Source: Scytalidium lignicola (taxonomy: Eukaryota; Ascomycota; Leotiomycetes). From it: DNA of 64,000 bases. A program made the position numbers and the translations under genes. Numbering within the stretch: position 1 is the first letter of the stretch; each line of letters starts with the position of its first letter. Positions 46,104 through 58,157 of this stretch are shown here, one piece after another. A model generated the notes under the pieces. The model ran no database searches, was not told the DNA's origin, and saw only the letters and a program-made list of their open reading frames with translations. The stretch is from assembly GCA_002812745.2 (NCBI GenBank), contig NCSJ02000088.1, forward strand, positions 62,001 through 126,000, read 5' to 3'.

Positions 46104-47008
46104 ATTGCTACGAAGGAAGAAACAATTTAATTGTGTTACAATTAATATATTAAATGATATAAGAGTTATCATTCAGATGCAGAAGTTATAATAGATATTA
46201 TACNTTTTTTATAAGTTACACTGATTCATATTGTTAAGTAAATTCAAGCCACATATAGCAAATCAACTGGTGCTCAGACAAGAACTGCTAAAATTATGTG
46301 AGCAGCCGGACTAGAGATCAAACTAAACTGGCATTACGTGGGCGGAGTGTGACTAACTAACTCTACTGGAAGACAACGATGGGTCTTTCATTGCCATGAA
46401 AACCAATATAATGATGTGAGTGCTTGTGATGGAGGCCTACAGAGATTCAATGAACGGTATGACTTGCCCTTTTGCGAATGCTACAAGGAATTGAAGCAAT
46501 CTATAATCGGAATTATGTAACGTGATTGAATACCATGTCATAGCGTGTTCGGTTATCACGCTATTTAGGCAGAGGGGAGGTATCACTGTAGAGGATATCT
46601 TAAGAGGGTTGGAAAAAGGATTTTGCTCGAATCGGCGAGATTCGGTCTCTGTCTCTGTAACCGCGTTCCTGGTAAATAGAGAGCGTCAGTCAAGTTCGTT
46701 CAATCAATACTTTCTCATTTATTTTAGCTTAGAAAGCTCATATAACTTCTTTTGTGTGTACATCCCTTTTTGAATTGAGAATTAGCCAACCGTTCTAAAC
46801 ATTCATTTCCTGTAATTTAACAAATATTGTCTTAGGATGAACTATAATCGGCAACTTGATGTTATTTATTCTAGATATAACATTCAAATTGATGTTGCAC
46901 CTAATCTTTGCTGAAAAGTTTAATTCATTAGACAGCCAAACTTCTATGAATAGTTCGGGTAGAACTCCCTGTAGTAAGTTCATCTCTATGTTCCAATAAA
47001 CTGCTCAA
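46104..47008. other. AT-rich intergenic stretch
   Basis: 3' flanks of two convergent transporter genes. An N at 46204 precedes a T run. Short open frames at 46522-46773 and 46795-46983 are not supported by any domain. Confidence 0.5.
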
Positions 47009-48622
47009 CTAAGCCTTGGAATCCTCCGCAACTCCAGACTCCTCAGCTGTTAATATAGCTTCTCTCTCGATCTTCTTATCCCCCAAAGTAACACCAATTT
47101 CTCTGATCACAAACCAAGCTGGAATAAGAGCAATCGCCCACAAGCCGAAATTTAGATAGACACTTCCGACATCCGCCATGATTTTAACACTGCTCAGGCC
47201 ATACTATAATCTATTTGTTAGCAGAGATAGACCTCCTTTAAAGTTTCTCAAAATAGAATGACTTACGCTGATAGCTTGCCAAGCGGATTCGGTCCCACGC
47301 AATAACCCGGAGATGCGAACGGCATCTTGTTGGGTAGCTGCAATGTTACTAACGACGAAGTATCTATAAAACAAGGTTAGAATATGGAGTAAACAGATAT
47401 TATAGATGACGACACTTACAGATACAAATAGTTCAACTGGAACCACATAACCCAGAACAGGAACAAAGCAAACCCCTTGCCGAAGCCGGGATCAGACCAA
47501 TCGTACGTAGGCTGAGTCTTGTGGAAGTCGGTCACAATGACAGTAGCCCAAATCCACAACGCCCCCTGCATTCCTAAGATAAAAATGAAAGCACTTCTTG
47601 CTCTTATCTTCAAAGACAGTCTTGTGTGGTCTAGGAATGCACCGAGAATGTTCCCAACGATCATAGCAACGATACCAGAGAGGAAAGATCCGAGAGCTCT
47701 GGCTCGAACGCTGAACCAAAGGGACTGGAAGGTGAACATGACTGCCTCGGTGTATACCGCCTGTCCAATCAACGGTACAATAAGCAAGAAATTTTTGGAA
47801 AAGAACAGCTTGGTCATATCCAACAGCTCTGCACCGAGACTATTCGGAATCCTGATCCTAACTTTGACACCATCCTTCCGCTGGACCTGCTCAGGATTAT
47901 TCAATAGCAATCCGGCAAGGGGTCCTGAAGCCTGCAGCGCAATAAAAACAAGAAAAACCGTGTACGAGACTTTCCCAGCATGGTTATTCGATGCATTCAG
48001 TCCAAGGTTGATAGCACCACCAAGCACCTGTCCACCAACACGAAACATCAACCAAAATCCTAGGAATTTCCCCTGATTCCACGGTTCGGGATACGTAAGC
48101 GCAATTGCCGTCTCTGCCATCCAGAATATTCCCGCAGAAATACCGCATAGCGCTGCACCGAATAGGACGAACCACTCGGTACCGAAGCGGTTATTGGTGT
48201 AGAGACCCGCGGCGAAGGGTGCGTAGCCCATGGTGCCGAAGATGAGGGTCCATTTGATACCGATGTACTTGACGATAACTGAGGATAGGAAGCAGGAGAC
48301 TACCATAAGGCAGAAGGTTAGGGCGTTAGCACCGTTGACTAGGTAGGGCTTCTCTTCGCCGCCGGCCCCAAGGGAGTTCATTGCGCCCCAGATGCCAGGG
48401 GCTAGAAAGTTGCAGAGGCCTAGGATGAGGGCGTTGTAGAAGGTTGAGCGGTACCATTTTGCTGGGAGGTGTTAGAATATAAAGGGTGCTGTTGATAGAT
48501 TTAGTTCTGAGAGATGGGTGAGACAAACTCTTTATCCGATGCTGAGGCAAGTTCTGCTGCTCATGTTCTACATCTGACTCAACGGTGGGCGAGACATTCC
48601 CTTGCTTGATCTCGTCCGCCAT
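47009..48622 (-). CDS. UNC93-like MFS membrane protein
   Basis: About 460 aa, start MADEIKQGNVSPTVESDVEH at 48622, ending ...EESGVAEDSKA at 47009. The first helix region KWYRSTFYNALILGLCNFLA is followed by PGIWGAMNSLGAGGEEKPYL, characteristic of the fungal UNC93/DUF895 group. Then GTMGYAPFAAGLYTNNRFG, GISAGIFWMAETAIALTYPE and GKFLGFWLMFRVGGQVLGG. Introns (near 48460, 47420-47360, 47270-47205) join in frame. About 11-12 helices. Function in fungi is largely unknown; members are called putative transporters. It is next to the Baeyer-Villiger gene on the same strand, 779 bp apart. Confidence 0.86.
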
Positions 48623-49401
48623 TGGGAAGATTCAATTTAATTCAATTCAGTATAAATCACTGAATGAAGTCCAATGCAATTAACAAAATATGCACAGAAA
48701 TGAATGTAACCTCGTCTTTCTAGACCCCAAGCACGTATCAAGCAGATATCTAGAATTATTTCAAACAGAACAGTGAAACATGCATGGGGGGAGAAGCTTT
48801 ATTTAGATAATTATATACATATCCTTCAACTGCCATGGCGATCACTCAATTCTACACCCCACGCCCTGTGTGCGTCTGTTGAGACTCTTAGTACCGCTGG
48901 TGCTCATTACAGGGCTGCGATTGCGTGCCACAACACTAAGGAGACCTAGGCTTGGCAGTGACGAGGAAGCTTTATCTCCGTATTGTCAGATTATTAAATC
49001 TTTTATGCTTATGCGTACGGATATTTCCGTATTTGATTTAATTTTTAAAAATTTTTAAATTAAGAAGAAAGCTCTTCACGTCCACGAGCAACTAGCGAGA
49101 TCTAGAACCTGTTGAGGTGCCACAATGGCGGTGGTAGATGGTTGCGGCGTTATGGCGCTGACGCTTCATGGATATACTAGATTAGGAATGGTTCAATAAT
49201 TACTAGGTGTTGAAATGGATGATTTCCCCCGTCTCTTTCGCTGCGCTGCTGCTGGAGTTTGGGATGGGATGGGAGGGGAGGTTTTGTTTTAGAGTTAGCA
49301 ACCATACCATCATATCAAGACAGGAAGGAAAGATATCAATCCTCCAAAACAAACACAGAACATCCCAAGGGTCTATCAAGGAATCCGGAATCTAGGTAAA
49401 T
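48623..49401. other. Intergenic spacer
   Basis: Contains the UNC93-like gene's upstream region and the 3' flank of the Baeyer-Villiger gene. A low-complexity A/T patch is present (atttaatttttaaaaatttttaaatt, about 49033-49060). No gene supported. Confidence 0.5.
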
Positions 49402-51292
49402 CTACAAATCAAACCACTCCTCATGATAACTCCTCAAATCAATCTCCTCCGGAATCCTCAAGTAAGGCGTCAAATCAACTCCCCTCCCTTCCTTCCCATC
49501 TTCCCCATCCCTTACCACAATCTCCTTCTTCGTCCACCCATTTCCAAACCACCCAAGGAACCGATTTCCACTTCCACTTGCATCTTGGTACTTCCATTCC
49601 CAATCTTCCCATCTCGGGTTCCTACGTACAACGTTCAAATGACTTGCGCTACCCGGCCAATGACCGTGGACGCGTCCTCCAGGTCGTCCACTGTTTGCCC
49701 AGGAGGAACAATTCTCGCTCCAGACAGTCTTACGGAAGAAGGCATCAGAGTAAGCGACGAAGTCATCTGTTGCGGCCTTTGAAATGGCGAAGCTGCGGAT
49801 ACGTTGCGAAGAGACCTTGCGGAGTAGTTGTGCGATGTAGGTTACTTGCGTCTCTACCTGGTTTGGTACGGTACCTGCATTGCCTGTACCATTAGGTCCT
49901 TGAATAAAGAGGAGATTTGGGAATCCAGGAGTTGCTACGCCGATATAAGTATATGGATCTGGAGTCCATGCGTCTCGTATATTCTGTTCTTTCTCGCCGA
50001 CAATGGAGAAAGGAGGGAGCATGTCGATGTTTGCGCCCGTGCAGCAGATGATGGCGTCGACTTTTCTCTCTTTGCCATCGGTGGTGACAATGCCTTCTTT
50101 TGTGAAATGTGAGATTGGAGTGCGGATGTAATCGACGTTGTCTTCTGTCAGGGCCTCGAGGTATCCCGGACCAGGTGTTAATCTCCTGCAGTTGGGAGAG
50201 AAATCTGGTATAATCTCCTGCAGGAGTTCGGGTTTCTTCTTAAGTCTCTCACTCATCAAGGTAATAAACTCCTTTTTTAGCTCCTCATTTGCTTCAGTTC
50301 CTTTGAATATTGCTCCAAATCGTCTGTAGAACTTCCCTTCAAAATCCTTCCTAAACTCGTTGTATTTCTTAGGATCTTTGAATGTTTCGAGTCGTTCCTT
50401 GCTATAGTAGTTAGGCTCGAGCCTTCTTCCTCCTCCTTCACCCCCAAAAGATCCGGCTATCCAAGTCTTGCTTCGAGCATAGTGATCTAGTCTCTCCACC
50501 AGAGGCTGAATATTAGCTAGAACTTGAAGACCACTGGCACCGTTGCCGATGAGAGCCACTTTCTTCCCCTTAGGATCAAAATCGGGGTCCCAGTGCGAAC
50601 TATGCCGTAAATGGCCCTCAAAATCGTTGATGCCAGGGTAATCAGGTAATTTCCACGCGTTGAATCGTCCAATTGCCGTTATGAGTACATCAAACTCGTC
50701 GGTATATTTCACCCCTTTGACCAAATTTTCCACCTCCAGAACCCATTTCGCAGCACTTTCATTCCATCTCGCAGCGCCGATTTTATGGCTTAGCTTCAGA
50801 TGTTTGTAGACGTCGTACTTAGTTGCCACAGACTTCCAGTACTCTAAAATCTCAGGTCCCTGGGCGTACTCTTCCGTCCACTGCGTATTAGGTTCGAATG
50901 TCGATTGGTACACATGAGCTGGAATATCGCATCTCACACCAGGGAAAGAGTTTTCGTACCAAGTGCCGCCTACTTCGGGATTTTTTTCGAAGATGGTGAG
51001 TTGAAGGGAGGGGACTTTAACGGGAAGGAGGGCGCCGGCTGTGATACCGGAGAGACCTGCGCCAATGATTGCGACCTGAATGAGTGTCGTGTTAGATACA
51101 TGCTGAAGTGAAGAGAAGAGAGGTTGTGTTAATTACCTTGATTGGTGGAATGTCATCTATTGCGTGGTCTTCGAGGTCGAATTTTAGAGGTTGTGAATAT
51201 ACCGCCGCATCTGGTGCGACTTTTGTTTGAGCATCGGATTTTAGATTGAGAGTTGAAACGTCTACCACTTCGGTGTCTAAAAGCGGTGCCAT
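49402..51292 (-). CDS. Baeyer-Villiger-type FAD/NADPH monooxygenase
   Basis: Predicted 609 aa in two exons (51292-51137 and 51075-49402), in frame. The FAD motif VAIIGAGLSGITAGALL, spanning the splice junction, is followed by EKNPEVGGTWYENSFPGVRC. The Baeyer-Villiger fingerprint F-x-G-x-x-x-H-x-x-x-W is exact in DFEGHLRHSSHWDPD. The NADPH motif is VALIGNGASGLQVLANIQP. The C-terminal ATG-like motif is AIICCTGANIDM. These enzymes insert oxygen next to a ketone to make an ester or lactone, or oxidise other soft centres. It lies divergent to the luciferase-like monooxygenase with 1.1 kb between starts. No lesion. The protein is larger than bacterial members, mainly from an N-terminal tail. Confidence 0.92.
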
Positions 51293-52407
51293 AATGAGGG
51301 TATTCTTATTATTGTTAAATGAATAAATAGAATCAAGAAGATTACTTGTACAAAGCCAGATGTCGATACTCGGTCAAAACAAGACAATCTAACAGCTCTA
51401 TGGATTTGACTCCTTCTGTTGCAAGTTAAGGAGAGTCATCTTTGACAGAGACGGAGAAAGATAAGATCCAGTATCTCCAGTTATGGTATCACACATGCAA
51501 GATGCGATATGGCGTTATCAAAAAAAGCATGACACCAGAAAAGCTCCAACTCCGTCGCATAAGCCCACAGCCCACTTCTGAGCGGTTGGTAGCGGAGGAG
51601 GGGTAACTTTGTAGGGACCTCAAGGAGAATTTAATGTTGCAATAACAAGCAAGGATGACGAACAATATCGGAGAATTTTAAGTATTTTTTATTCTTGTGG
51701 GAGGGTTGTTTCACGAAATTGCCCAATTGGGAAAAGATGCCCCTATTCGTAGGAAATGCAGCCGCAGAAGTGGGACTCGCCCCATAAGAGAGTTTTCGCA
51801 CACCCATTTAGGGGGTCGATGACTACTGCAATCATTTGGTTTTCGACAAATGAGAAGAGCAGTATGGATGACATAAGCCACAGCACCAACAACAGCCCTG
51901 CGATCACGTATATCTAGAGCAAAGAAGCGTCATCGTCCTGCAATCACAACACGGCATCAACAAAATACCCCTCCACGTTCCTGTCGGGCAAAGAATCTTT
52001 TATACCCGCAAAACTAGTTTCCTCGGTAATTATCATAATTGTCATTGGGCTTTGTAGATTTTGTAGTGACGTGTGGGAGCTCTTGGTGTGTAAATAAGGT
52101 AATAAGATGATAAAGATGGTAAGATGGGATGAGATCCGTTCTCCGTTGCTCGGAGCGGGAAAAGGCCATTTTCCTACCATAGATAGTCCAGGTACATCAC
52201 AAGTTTTACAATTTTCTTAATTAATATATTTTGAGTCTTGTATTCCCTCTTTCAACTGTCTATATTTCACTTGTCCTGCCGGATCGAAAGAACTAAATAG
52301 ATCGCGAAGCTCACAGCAGCTTCTCTTTCGATTGGACTCTACTTCCTTTCATTCCCATTTACTCTTCCCAAGTGTGCTTGACAGAGCACAAAAAACCAAC
52401 AGCAATC
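51293..52407. promoter_or_regulatory. Divergent intergenic region between two flavin monooxygenases
   Basis: 1.1 kb between the starts of the Baeyer-Villiger and luciferase-like genes. No gene is supported; a 78-codon frame at 51944-52180 lacks any domain. Co-regulation is an inference from geometry. Confidence 0.4.
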
Positions 52408-53862
52408 ATGGCTACTCCTCCTAAGAAACAGCTCATCATCAATTGCTTCGCCATGCAATCGCCTTCTCATCTTAATCCCGGTCTCTTCAACTATCCCGGC
52501 GACGCAGGCTCCTCCTACAACAACATTCAGACCTGGATTGCTCTTGCAAAGAAACTCGAAGCCGCGAAATTCCACGCCATATTCTTCGCGGATGTCCTGG
52601 GCGGATACGATGTCTACAAAGGCCCAGCAAATCTCGACCCCACCATCCCAGCAGGAAGCCAATTCCCCATCAACGATCCTCTTTACAGCATTCCAGCATT
52701 AGCCGCTGCTACCGAGTCAATTGGCTTTGGTGTGACTGCTTCAACTACGTACGAGAATCCATATGCCATGGCTAGGAAGTTCTCCACCGTCGACCATCTC
52801 AGCAACGGCCGTATAGCATGGAACATTGTGACGTCGTACCTCGATTCCGCCGCTCGGAACTTCGGATTGAACACACAGATTGAGCACGACGAGCGGTATC
52901 GAATTGCAGATGAGTATCTGCATGTAACTTACAAGCTCTGGGAAGGATCATGGCGAGATGATGCACGTACTTCTGCACCCAAAAACGCATACGCAAACCC
53001 AAAAGCAGTGCGCCAGATCAACCACAAGGGGAAATACTTCAATATTCCAGGTCCACATATCTGCGAGCCTTCACGACAACGCACGCCTCTACTTTTCCAG
53101 GCCGGTACTTCAACCGCGGGAAGAAAATTCGCTGCCACACATGCAGAGGCCATATTCCTAAACGGCCACACAGCAGAACTGGTTAGAATTTCCGTAGATT
53201 CCATTCGAAGCCAAGCAGCAGCCTTTGGCCGGGACCCAGCATCTATCAAGATCGTCACTGGCCTGCTGGTCATCGTCGCAGAAACAGATGAAGCTGCACA
53301 AGCTAAATACGCTGACCTTGCGAAGTATGGAGATCGCGAAGGTGCACTCGCACTCTTTGGCGGCTGGTCGGGATATGATCTAAGCAAGTATGGTGATGAC
53401 GATGATTTCCGATTTCTAGATACCGCTCCACCGGCTGTGAGGAGTATGGTGAATCACTGGGCTACTAACTCTCCCGACGGGTTGACGTGGAATAAGAAGA
53501 CTATCGCTGAGCATCTGATCATGGGCGGTAATGGAGCCAAATTAATCGGTAACGCAAAGACTGTCGCAGATGGGTTGGAGCACTGGGTGAATGTTGCTGA
53601 TGTAGATGGGTTTAATTTCAGTTATGCAACTAATCCGGGGACCATGGATGACATTATTGAGTTCTTGTTGCCGGAATTGAGAAGGAGAGGGTTGTTTTGG
53701 GAGGATTATACGGTTCCAGGAGGAACGCTTCGGGAGAATTATTCAGGGGTTACGGGGAATACAAGGTTAGGCGGGGGCCATCCAGGGGCGAAATATGTCT
53801 GGAGGGCGGGCGAGGAGGTTCCAGCATATGCTACGGAGGAGGAGACGAATGGGTCTAGTTAG
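52408..53862 (+). CDS. Luciferase-like FMN-dependent monooxygenase (NtaA/SnaA/DszA family)
   Basis: Intronless, 484 aa from the ATG at 52408. TIM-barrel flavin monooxygenase using FMNH2 supplied by a separate reductase. Family features: WIALAKKLEAAKFHAIFFAD near residues 43-62, ATESIGFGVTASTTYENPYA, then STVDHLSNGRIAWNIVTSYL, the strongest signature of this group, and NFGLNTQIEHDERYRIADEY. RTPLLFQAGTSTAGRKFAA, HLIMGGNGAKLIGNAKTVAD and VDGFNFSYATNPGTMDDIIE follow. Bacterial members oxidise nitrilotriacetate, pristinamycin precursor or dibenzothiophene sulfone; no substrate is claimed here. It is visibly richer in G+C than its flanks and lacks introns, unlike its neighbours. Confidence 0.92.
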   Translation: MATPPKKQLIINCFAMQSPSHLNPGLFNYPGDAGSSYNNIQTWIALAKKLEAAKFHAIFFADVLGGYDVYKGPANLDPTIPAGSQFPINDPLYSIPALAAATESIGFGVTASTTYENPYAMARKFSTVDHLSNGRIAWNIVTSYLDSAARNFGLNTQIEHDERYRIADEYLHVTYKLWEGSWRDDARTSAPKNAYANPKAVRQINHKGKYFNIPGPHICEPSRQRTPLLFQAGTSTAGRKFAATHAEAIFLNGHTAELVRISVDSIRSQAAAFGRDPASIKIVTGLLVIVAETDEAAQAKYADLAKYGDREGALALFGGWSGYDLSKYGDDDDFRFLDTAPPAVRSMVNHWATNSPDGLTWNKKTIAEHLIMGGNGAKLIGNAKTVADGLEHWVNVADVDGFNFSYATNPGTMDDIIEFLLPELRRRGLFWEDYTVPGGTLRENYSGVTGNTRLGGGHPGAKYVWRAGEEVPAYATEEETNGSS

Positions 53863-54141
53863 ATGTTTATATAATGATACCTGCTTATAAGTTAACTGGT
53901 TTCGCCATAATGACGGTGACATGCGTTGTCTAAGCAATTACTAGGAATGACTATATATATATTTTCTGAGATACGTATAACAACTATAATGAACCGAAGA
54001 AAAGTTATCGTCGAAGTTTCCCTTGTCAAAGTTAGCAATATAGTCATCCATATCTGTTCTCTAAAATATCGTATGTTAAGGATTGACGCAGAGTGATAAA
54101 CTTTTGAAGAGTTAAAACCCATCCACAAAGTGCTAGCTCCT

Positions 54142-56886
54142 TTACTTGAAATAACCATTATCCTTCAACCATGATCTCACATCATCCCTATCCCTCTCCA
54201 CCCATCTAGCCTTAGCTAACAGGGCATTAAGTCCCTGCGCAAGGTATGAATCATATTCCTAAATATTCATTAGTACATCCTCATTACTCCGTGAATTACC
54301 AGCATTTCTCCTGCAGATGAAAACTCACAGCCGTATCCTTCTCCTCAAAAAACTCCTTGACATCGTCATACTGTTCTCTCGTAGACAACCCCATCACAAT
54401 AAACTGTAATATCCTAGCCACACCCCCAAGACCACCACTCAGTGCTCTCTTAATCCCATCCCAATCGCTCTTCACCCAATTCCAAAGCGCCTCTTTCCCA
54501 GGCCGATGTTCTGTCAATGGTTTTAGTATTCGTTGGGTGAGACGGCGCTGGAGCATGTCGGGGCTGATGGATAAGTCGAGTGTGCGGGAGATTAACGCCT
54601 GGTTTTGAGAGGAGCCTAGGGCTTTGAGAGAAGCGTCGCGCTCGTCGAGGGTCGTCACATTTTTTGAGGTTTCGAGAATTTTGTTATACTTTTTCGATTG
54701 TATGGTTAGTAAACAGGTGATGAGAATTTTTAAAGTTCAGTGATAGTTTATGTTATTACCTGTTCTTCGTTTCCGTGTTCTAGAACTGTGGCAAAGACTT
54801 CGCTGCGGAGATTGATGTTAATAGCATCCTTGTCACCTTTATTAAATGCGTTAAACATCTCTTGCGCTGCATTTTGGACCTCTGGATGGTCTCTTGAGTT
54901 TGTAAAGACTAGAGCTTTGAACATCTGGTCGGTATTGTTGTCACTCTTTATATACTTCCAGCCTGTCTCTTTGAGAATCTTTTTAACAAGCCTGCCTTTG
55001 AAAGTTTTCAATCCGTGATAAACTTCCTCATCTTCAAAGATCCATGCTTCTATGATAGTTTGTATGGTATTAAACATCTGTTTCCAAACGAAGTAGCTGG
55101 TTTCATCCTGGAAACTCTCTAGGAGACTTAACACGGAGGATGTTTTCAGGTCAGAAATCCCGCTAGATGCTATGGCTAAGGAGTCAGAGATCAGCCCTAT
55201 GCTATCGGCTTCTGAGAGTAATCTTTCCTGTGCATTTTGAGCAAGGATTTGTAGTCGTTTTGGTGTATACGAGACACGGTAAAACGCCGTTTGATTGTTA
55301 TTCAATTTGAAAAAATCCATAGGGAGTTTAAGTTCAATTTCGCGATGCAGGAGAATAAGATCGTTATCAGTCCCCTCCTTAGTTTTGAGTATAAGTGGAA
55401 CTGGGTAAATGACTTGATCTTCCTCCGTCTTTGCTTTACCATCCTGAAGGAATCGATTCTGGGTTAGCAAAATCTTTCCTTCTTCCTCACTCTCCACGAC
55501 GCTGAGAACAGGATATCCCATCTTTCGAGTCCAGTTCTCCATTAATACTCCTACATCTCTCTTGCTAACCTCACTCAAGGCATCCCAAAGATCTTGGGTG
55601 TTTGTATTACCATAAGTATGCCGTTTCAAATACAACCTAATCCCTTCCAGGAAAGTCTCAATACCAAGGATATCTGAAATCATTCGAATAACAGCGCACC
55701 CCTTACTGTAACTAATATCATCAAAGATCTGATTGATCTCGCTCGTTCGATTTACAGGAACTTCGATTGGATGACTTGCTCGGTTCGAATCCAGCAATAG
55801 ACCCAGCTGATACCCCTCAGTAGCATAATTCTGCCACATCTGCCAACCTGGATTGAGAGTTTCCCAGGCGTGCAATTCTGCCCAATCAGCAAAGGATTCA
55901 TTGAGCCATAACCCATCCCAAAAATCCATCGTGACAAGATTCCCAAACCATTGATGTGCGAGCTCGTGCACAATGACAGAGGCGCTGAGACGAAAAGCTT
56001 TAGCGCTTGTAGCTTTTTGATCGACTAGAAGTAAGTACTCAGCGAAGGTTACCAAACCCCAATCTTCCATGGCACCCTGTGCTCCTGGGACAGCTATGAG
56101 ATCAACTTTGGGGAGTGGAAATTGAATTCCAAATTCCTTTTCAAACACTGTCAACGTGCGAGATGCGAGCTCCACGCTGGCACGTCCTTGTTCGATGTCT
56201 TTGTCCGCAGGAGCATAAACGCGGACAGGGACATGAAAAGTATTCGTCTCGATAAAGTTGAAGTCACCCACTGCAAACGCCACGAGATATGTCGACATTA
56301 GTGGTGTTTCGTTGAATGTCACTGCCTTCTTTTTCGCGCCATTAGACAGAACCTCCGCTGTAGAAGAGACATCCATGTTTCCAAGACAAGTTAAATTTGC
56401 ATCGGCAATGAGCGTGACTGTGAAGGTTGCTTTGAGGGCAGGTTCATCGAAGCAAGGAAAAACCTTTCTGGCGTATGTTGGTTCCATATGTGTTGATGCC
56501 ATCCATTTTCTCTTCTTATTTGGTGCCTCGATGGGTGATCTGAAGAAGCCAAAGCCGACTTGTAGCAGAGACCCCTTGAACTTCTGCTTTAAGAAAAGCG
56601 ACGATCCAGGAAGTACTGACTCCTTCAATAATATTGTTGCTCTGTCCATTTCTTTGTCAAAGATAATGTCCGTAAATTGGATGACAAAACCATTCTGAGT
56701 GATTTCTGTGTGAAGGAGTTCGAGATCGAGTGCATTGATTGTGATTAAGTTTGTTTCCTCAATTACGTCAATTTGAATAGCGACATTTCCGTCAAAATAG
56801 GTTGCTTCTTCCAAATGGGGCTCAAAACTCAATTCGTAATGAACTGGCTTTAAGCTCTTTGGTAAAACTTCTCTCTCGCTCTTCAT
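54142..56886 (-). CDS. M1-family zinc aminopeptidase
   Basis: Three exons, about 860 aa, start MKSEREVLPKSLKPVHYELS at 56886, stop at 54142. N-terminal beta-domain with RKVFPCFDEPALKATFTVTL. The exopeptidase motif reads PGAQGAMEDWGLVTFAEYLL (G-A-M-E-D; many members have G-A-M-E-N). The zinc site is VIVHELAHQWFGNLVTMDFW (H-E-x-x-H), with the third ligand in GLWLNESFADWAE. The C-terminal helical domain continues into the second exon (ALWNWVKSDWDGIKRALSGG). The last intron uses the donor at GATACGGCT|gtgagt, joining KDTA to EYDSYLAQGLNALL in frame. No signal peptide, so cytosolic. It trims N-terminal residues from peptides. Relatives include yeast Ape2/Aap1; I do not choose between them. Confidence 0.92.
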
Positions 56887-57599
56887 TGTTGTAAAAGCTT
56901 TTAGTTGCGGTATAGGTACAAAATTCCAGGGTTGATCATGAAAGGCAAGGTATATAGCAATTCAACAATCATTCATTCAGGAGAGCCCTCTGCATTAATA
57001 TCTTTTTCAGTCAACATCCCCACATGGTTATGGTAGGCAACAATATCCAGACTTAAATCAGTAATTATTGACCTTCCTATTTCGTCTCGATGGCCTTACC
57101 AACTCGTCAATGTCCACGCAATTAATTTCAGGCAGCCACGATGTGTTGCAAAGTAGCTATAAACCTATTAGCATACCTGGAGATTTGAGATTAGCAATGT
57201 ACAGTGAAAGGATATAATAAGTGGTCTAAGATGGATGCCGTCTTATACCGAACCCCGCATCAGCCGGCCGCCTGTATGGAGATGCAACGACCCAAGATGC
57301 TGATACTAGAAATTCGATACAAAAAGAAGGGAAGGAGAAATAGTAACAAAAAATGGAAGATATTAAATCACTTGTGTGATTCCTGAAGGAAATGCCCAGT
57401 CGGTTATTGTCACGAGACTTTGGGCATCCTATTAACTACTCCGTCCAGGCGCCAGATTTGTGCCGATACTATTTGATATTTGATCTTATCAGCAGTTACT
57501 ATTCAAGACATCTAATTTCATCCCCCATTAAACTTCGAACTGTTATTCTATTGTTTATGAGGTGAGCGATTGCTATTGCTGGATTAGAGAAGTATTGAT
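56887..57599. other. Intergenic spacer
   Basis: Divergent upstream regions of the aminopeptidase and the AIG2-like gene. A small in-frame ORF at 57204-57386 is not supported. Confidence 0.5.
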
Positions 57600-58157
57600 A
57601 TGGAAAACCAATTCTCAACTTCCATTCCATCGCCGCCGCCACCACCTCCTCCGCCACTTTTCCCTCACACGGGGAACTCATCAACTATTCAACACGCAAT
57701 TAATTCCACTTTTACCCTCGGATATACAAAGCTTCGGAAGCCACTTGACCCATTTAGTCCATGTTACATGTTTTTCTATGGCTCCCTAATGGACCCAGAA
57801 GTCCTCCAGTCTGTGCTCAATCTTCGGGATCCTCCAACTGTTACAACTGGATCAATAACTGGATTCTTAATGAAAATGTGGGGAATTTATCCCGCCATTA
57901 TATCTGGTGGAGAAGGAACGATACACGGCACAGTATGGAAAATAGATTCGGAATCTCATTTTTTACGTTTGCAGGAATATGAGACTGATGCGTATTCTTG
58001 GTGCTTCTGCGATATTGAGATGGAGAATGGAGAGGTATTATCTGGATGTCGGACATTCTGTTGGGCTGGAGGTGCCCATAGTAGGGAGTTGGAGGAGGGT
58101 TCGTTTGATTTGATACAATATCAAAAATATTTTAAAGCATCCGTTGTCCGCAAATAA
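57600..58157 (+). CDS. AIG2-like / gamma-glutamylcyclotransferase-fold protein
   Basis: Single exon, 185 aa. N-terminal tail with a poly-proline run (IPSPPPPPPPPLFP), then the fold signature PCYMFFYGSLMDPEVLQSVL (Y-G-S-L substrate loop). RDPPTVTTGSITGFLMKMWG and YPAIISGGEGTIHGTVWKID follow, then LRLQEYETDAYSW, where the glutamate of the YET motif matches the usual catalytic acid. C-terminal end YQKYFKASVVRK. The family includes enzymes that cyclise gamma-glutamyl groups, but most fungal AIG2-like proteins are uncharacterised. No lesion seen. Confidence 0.87.
   Translation: MENQFSTSIPSPPPPPPPPLFPHTGNSSTIQHAINSTFTLGYTKLRKPLDPFSPCYMFFYGSLMDPEVLQSVLNLRDPPTVTTGSITGFLMKMWGIYPAIISGGEGTIHGTVWKIDSESHFLRLQEYETDAYSWCFCDIEMENGEVLSGCRTFCWAGGAHSRELEEGSFDLIQYQKYFKASVVRK

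Noticed and set aside
54255..54330. Premature end of the aminopeptidase at ...HLQEKCW
   Set aside because: That segment is intron; the gtgagt donor after GATACGGCT joins to EYDSYLAQGL and keeps the usual C-terminus.
55781..55799. tRNA B-box-like word (ggttcgaatcc)
   Set aside because: It lies inside the aminopeptidase coding sequence (reverse strand LLDSNRASH) with no A box or cloverleaf around it.
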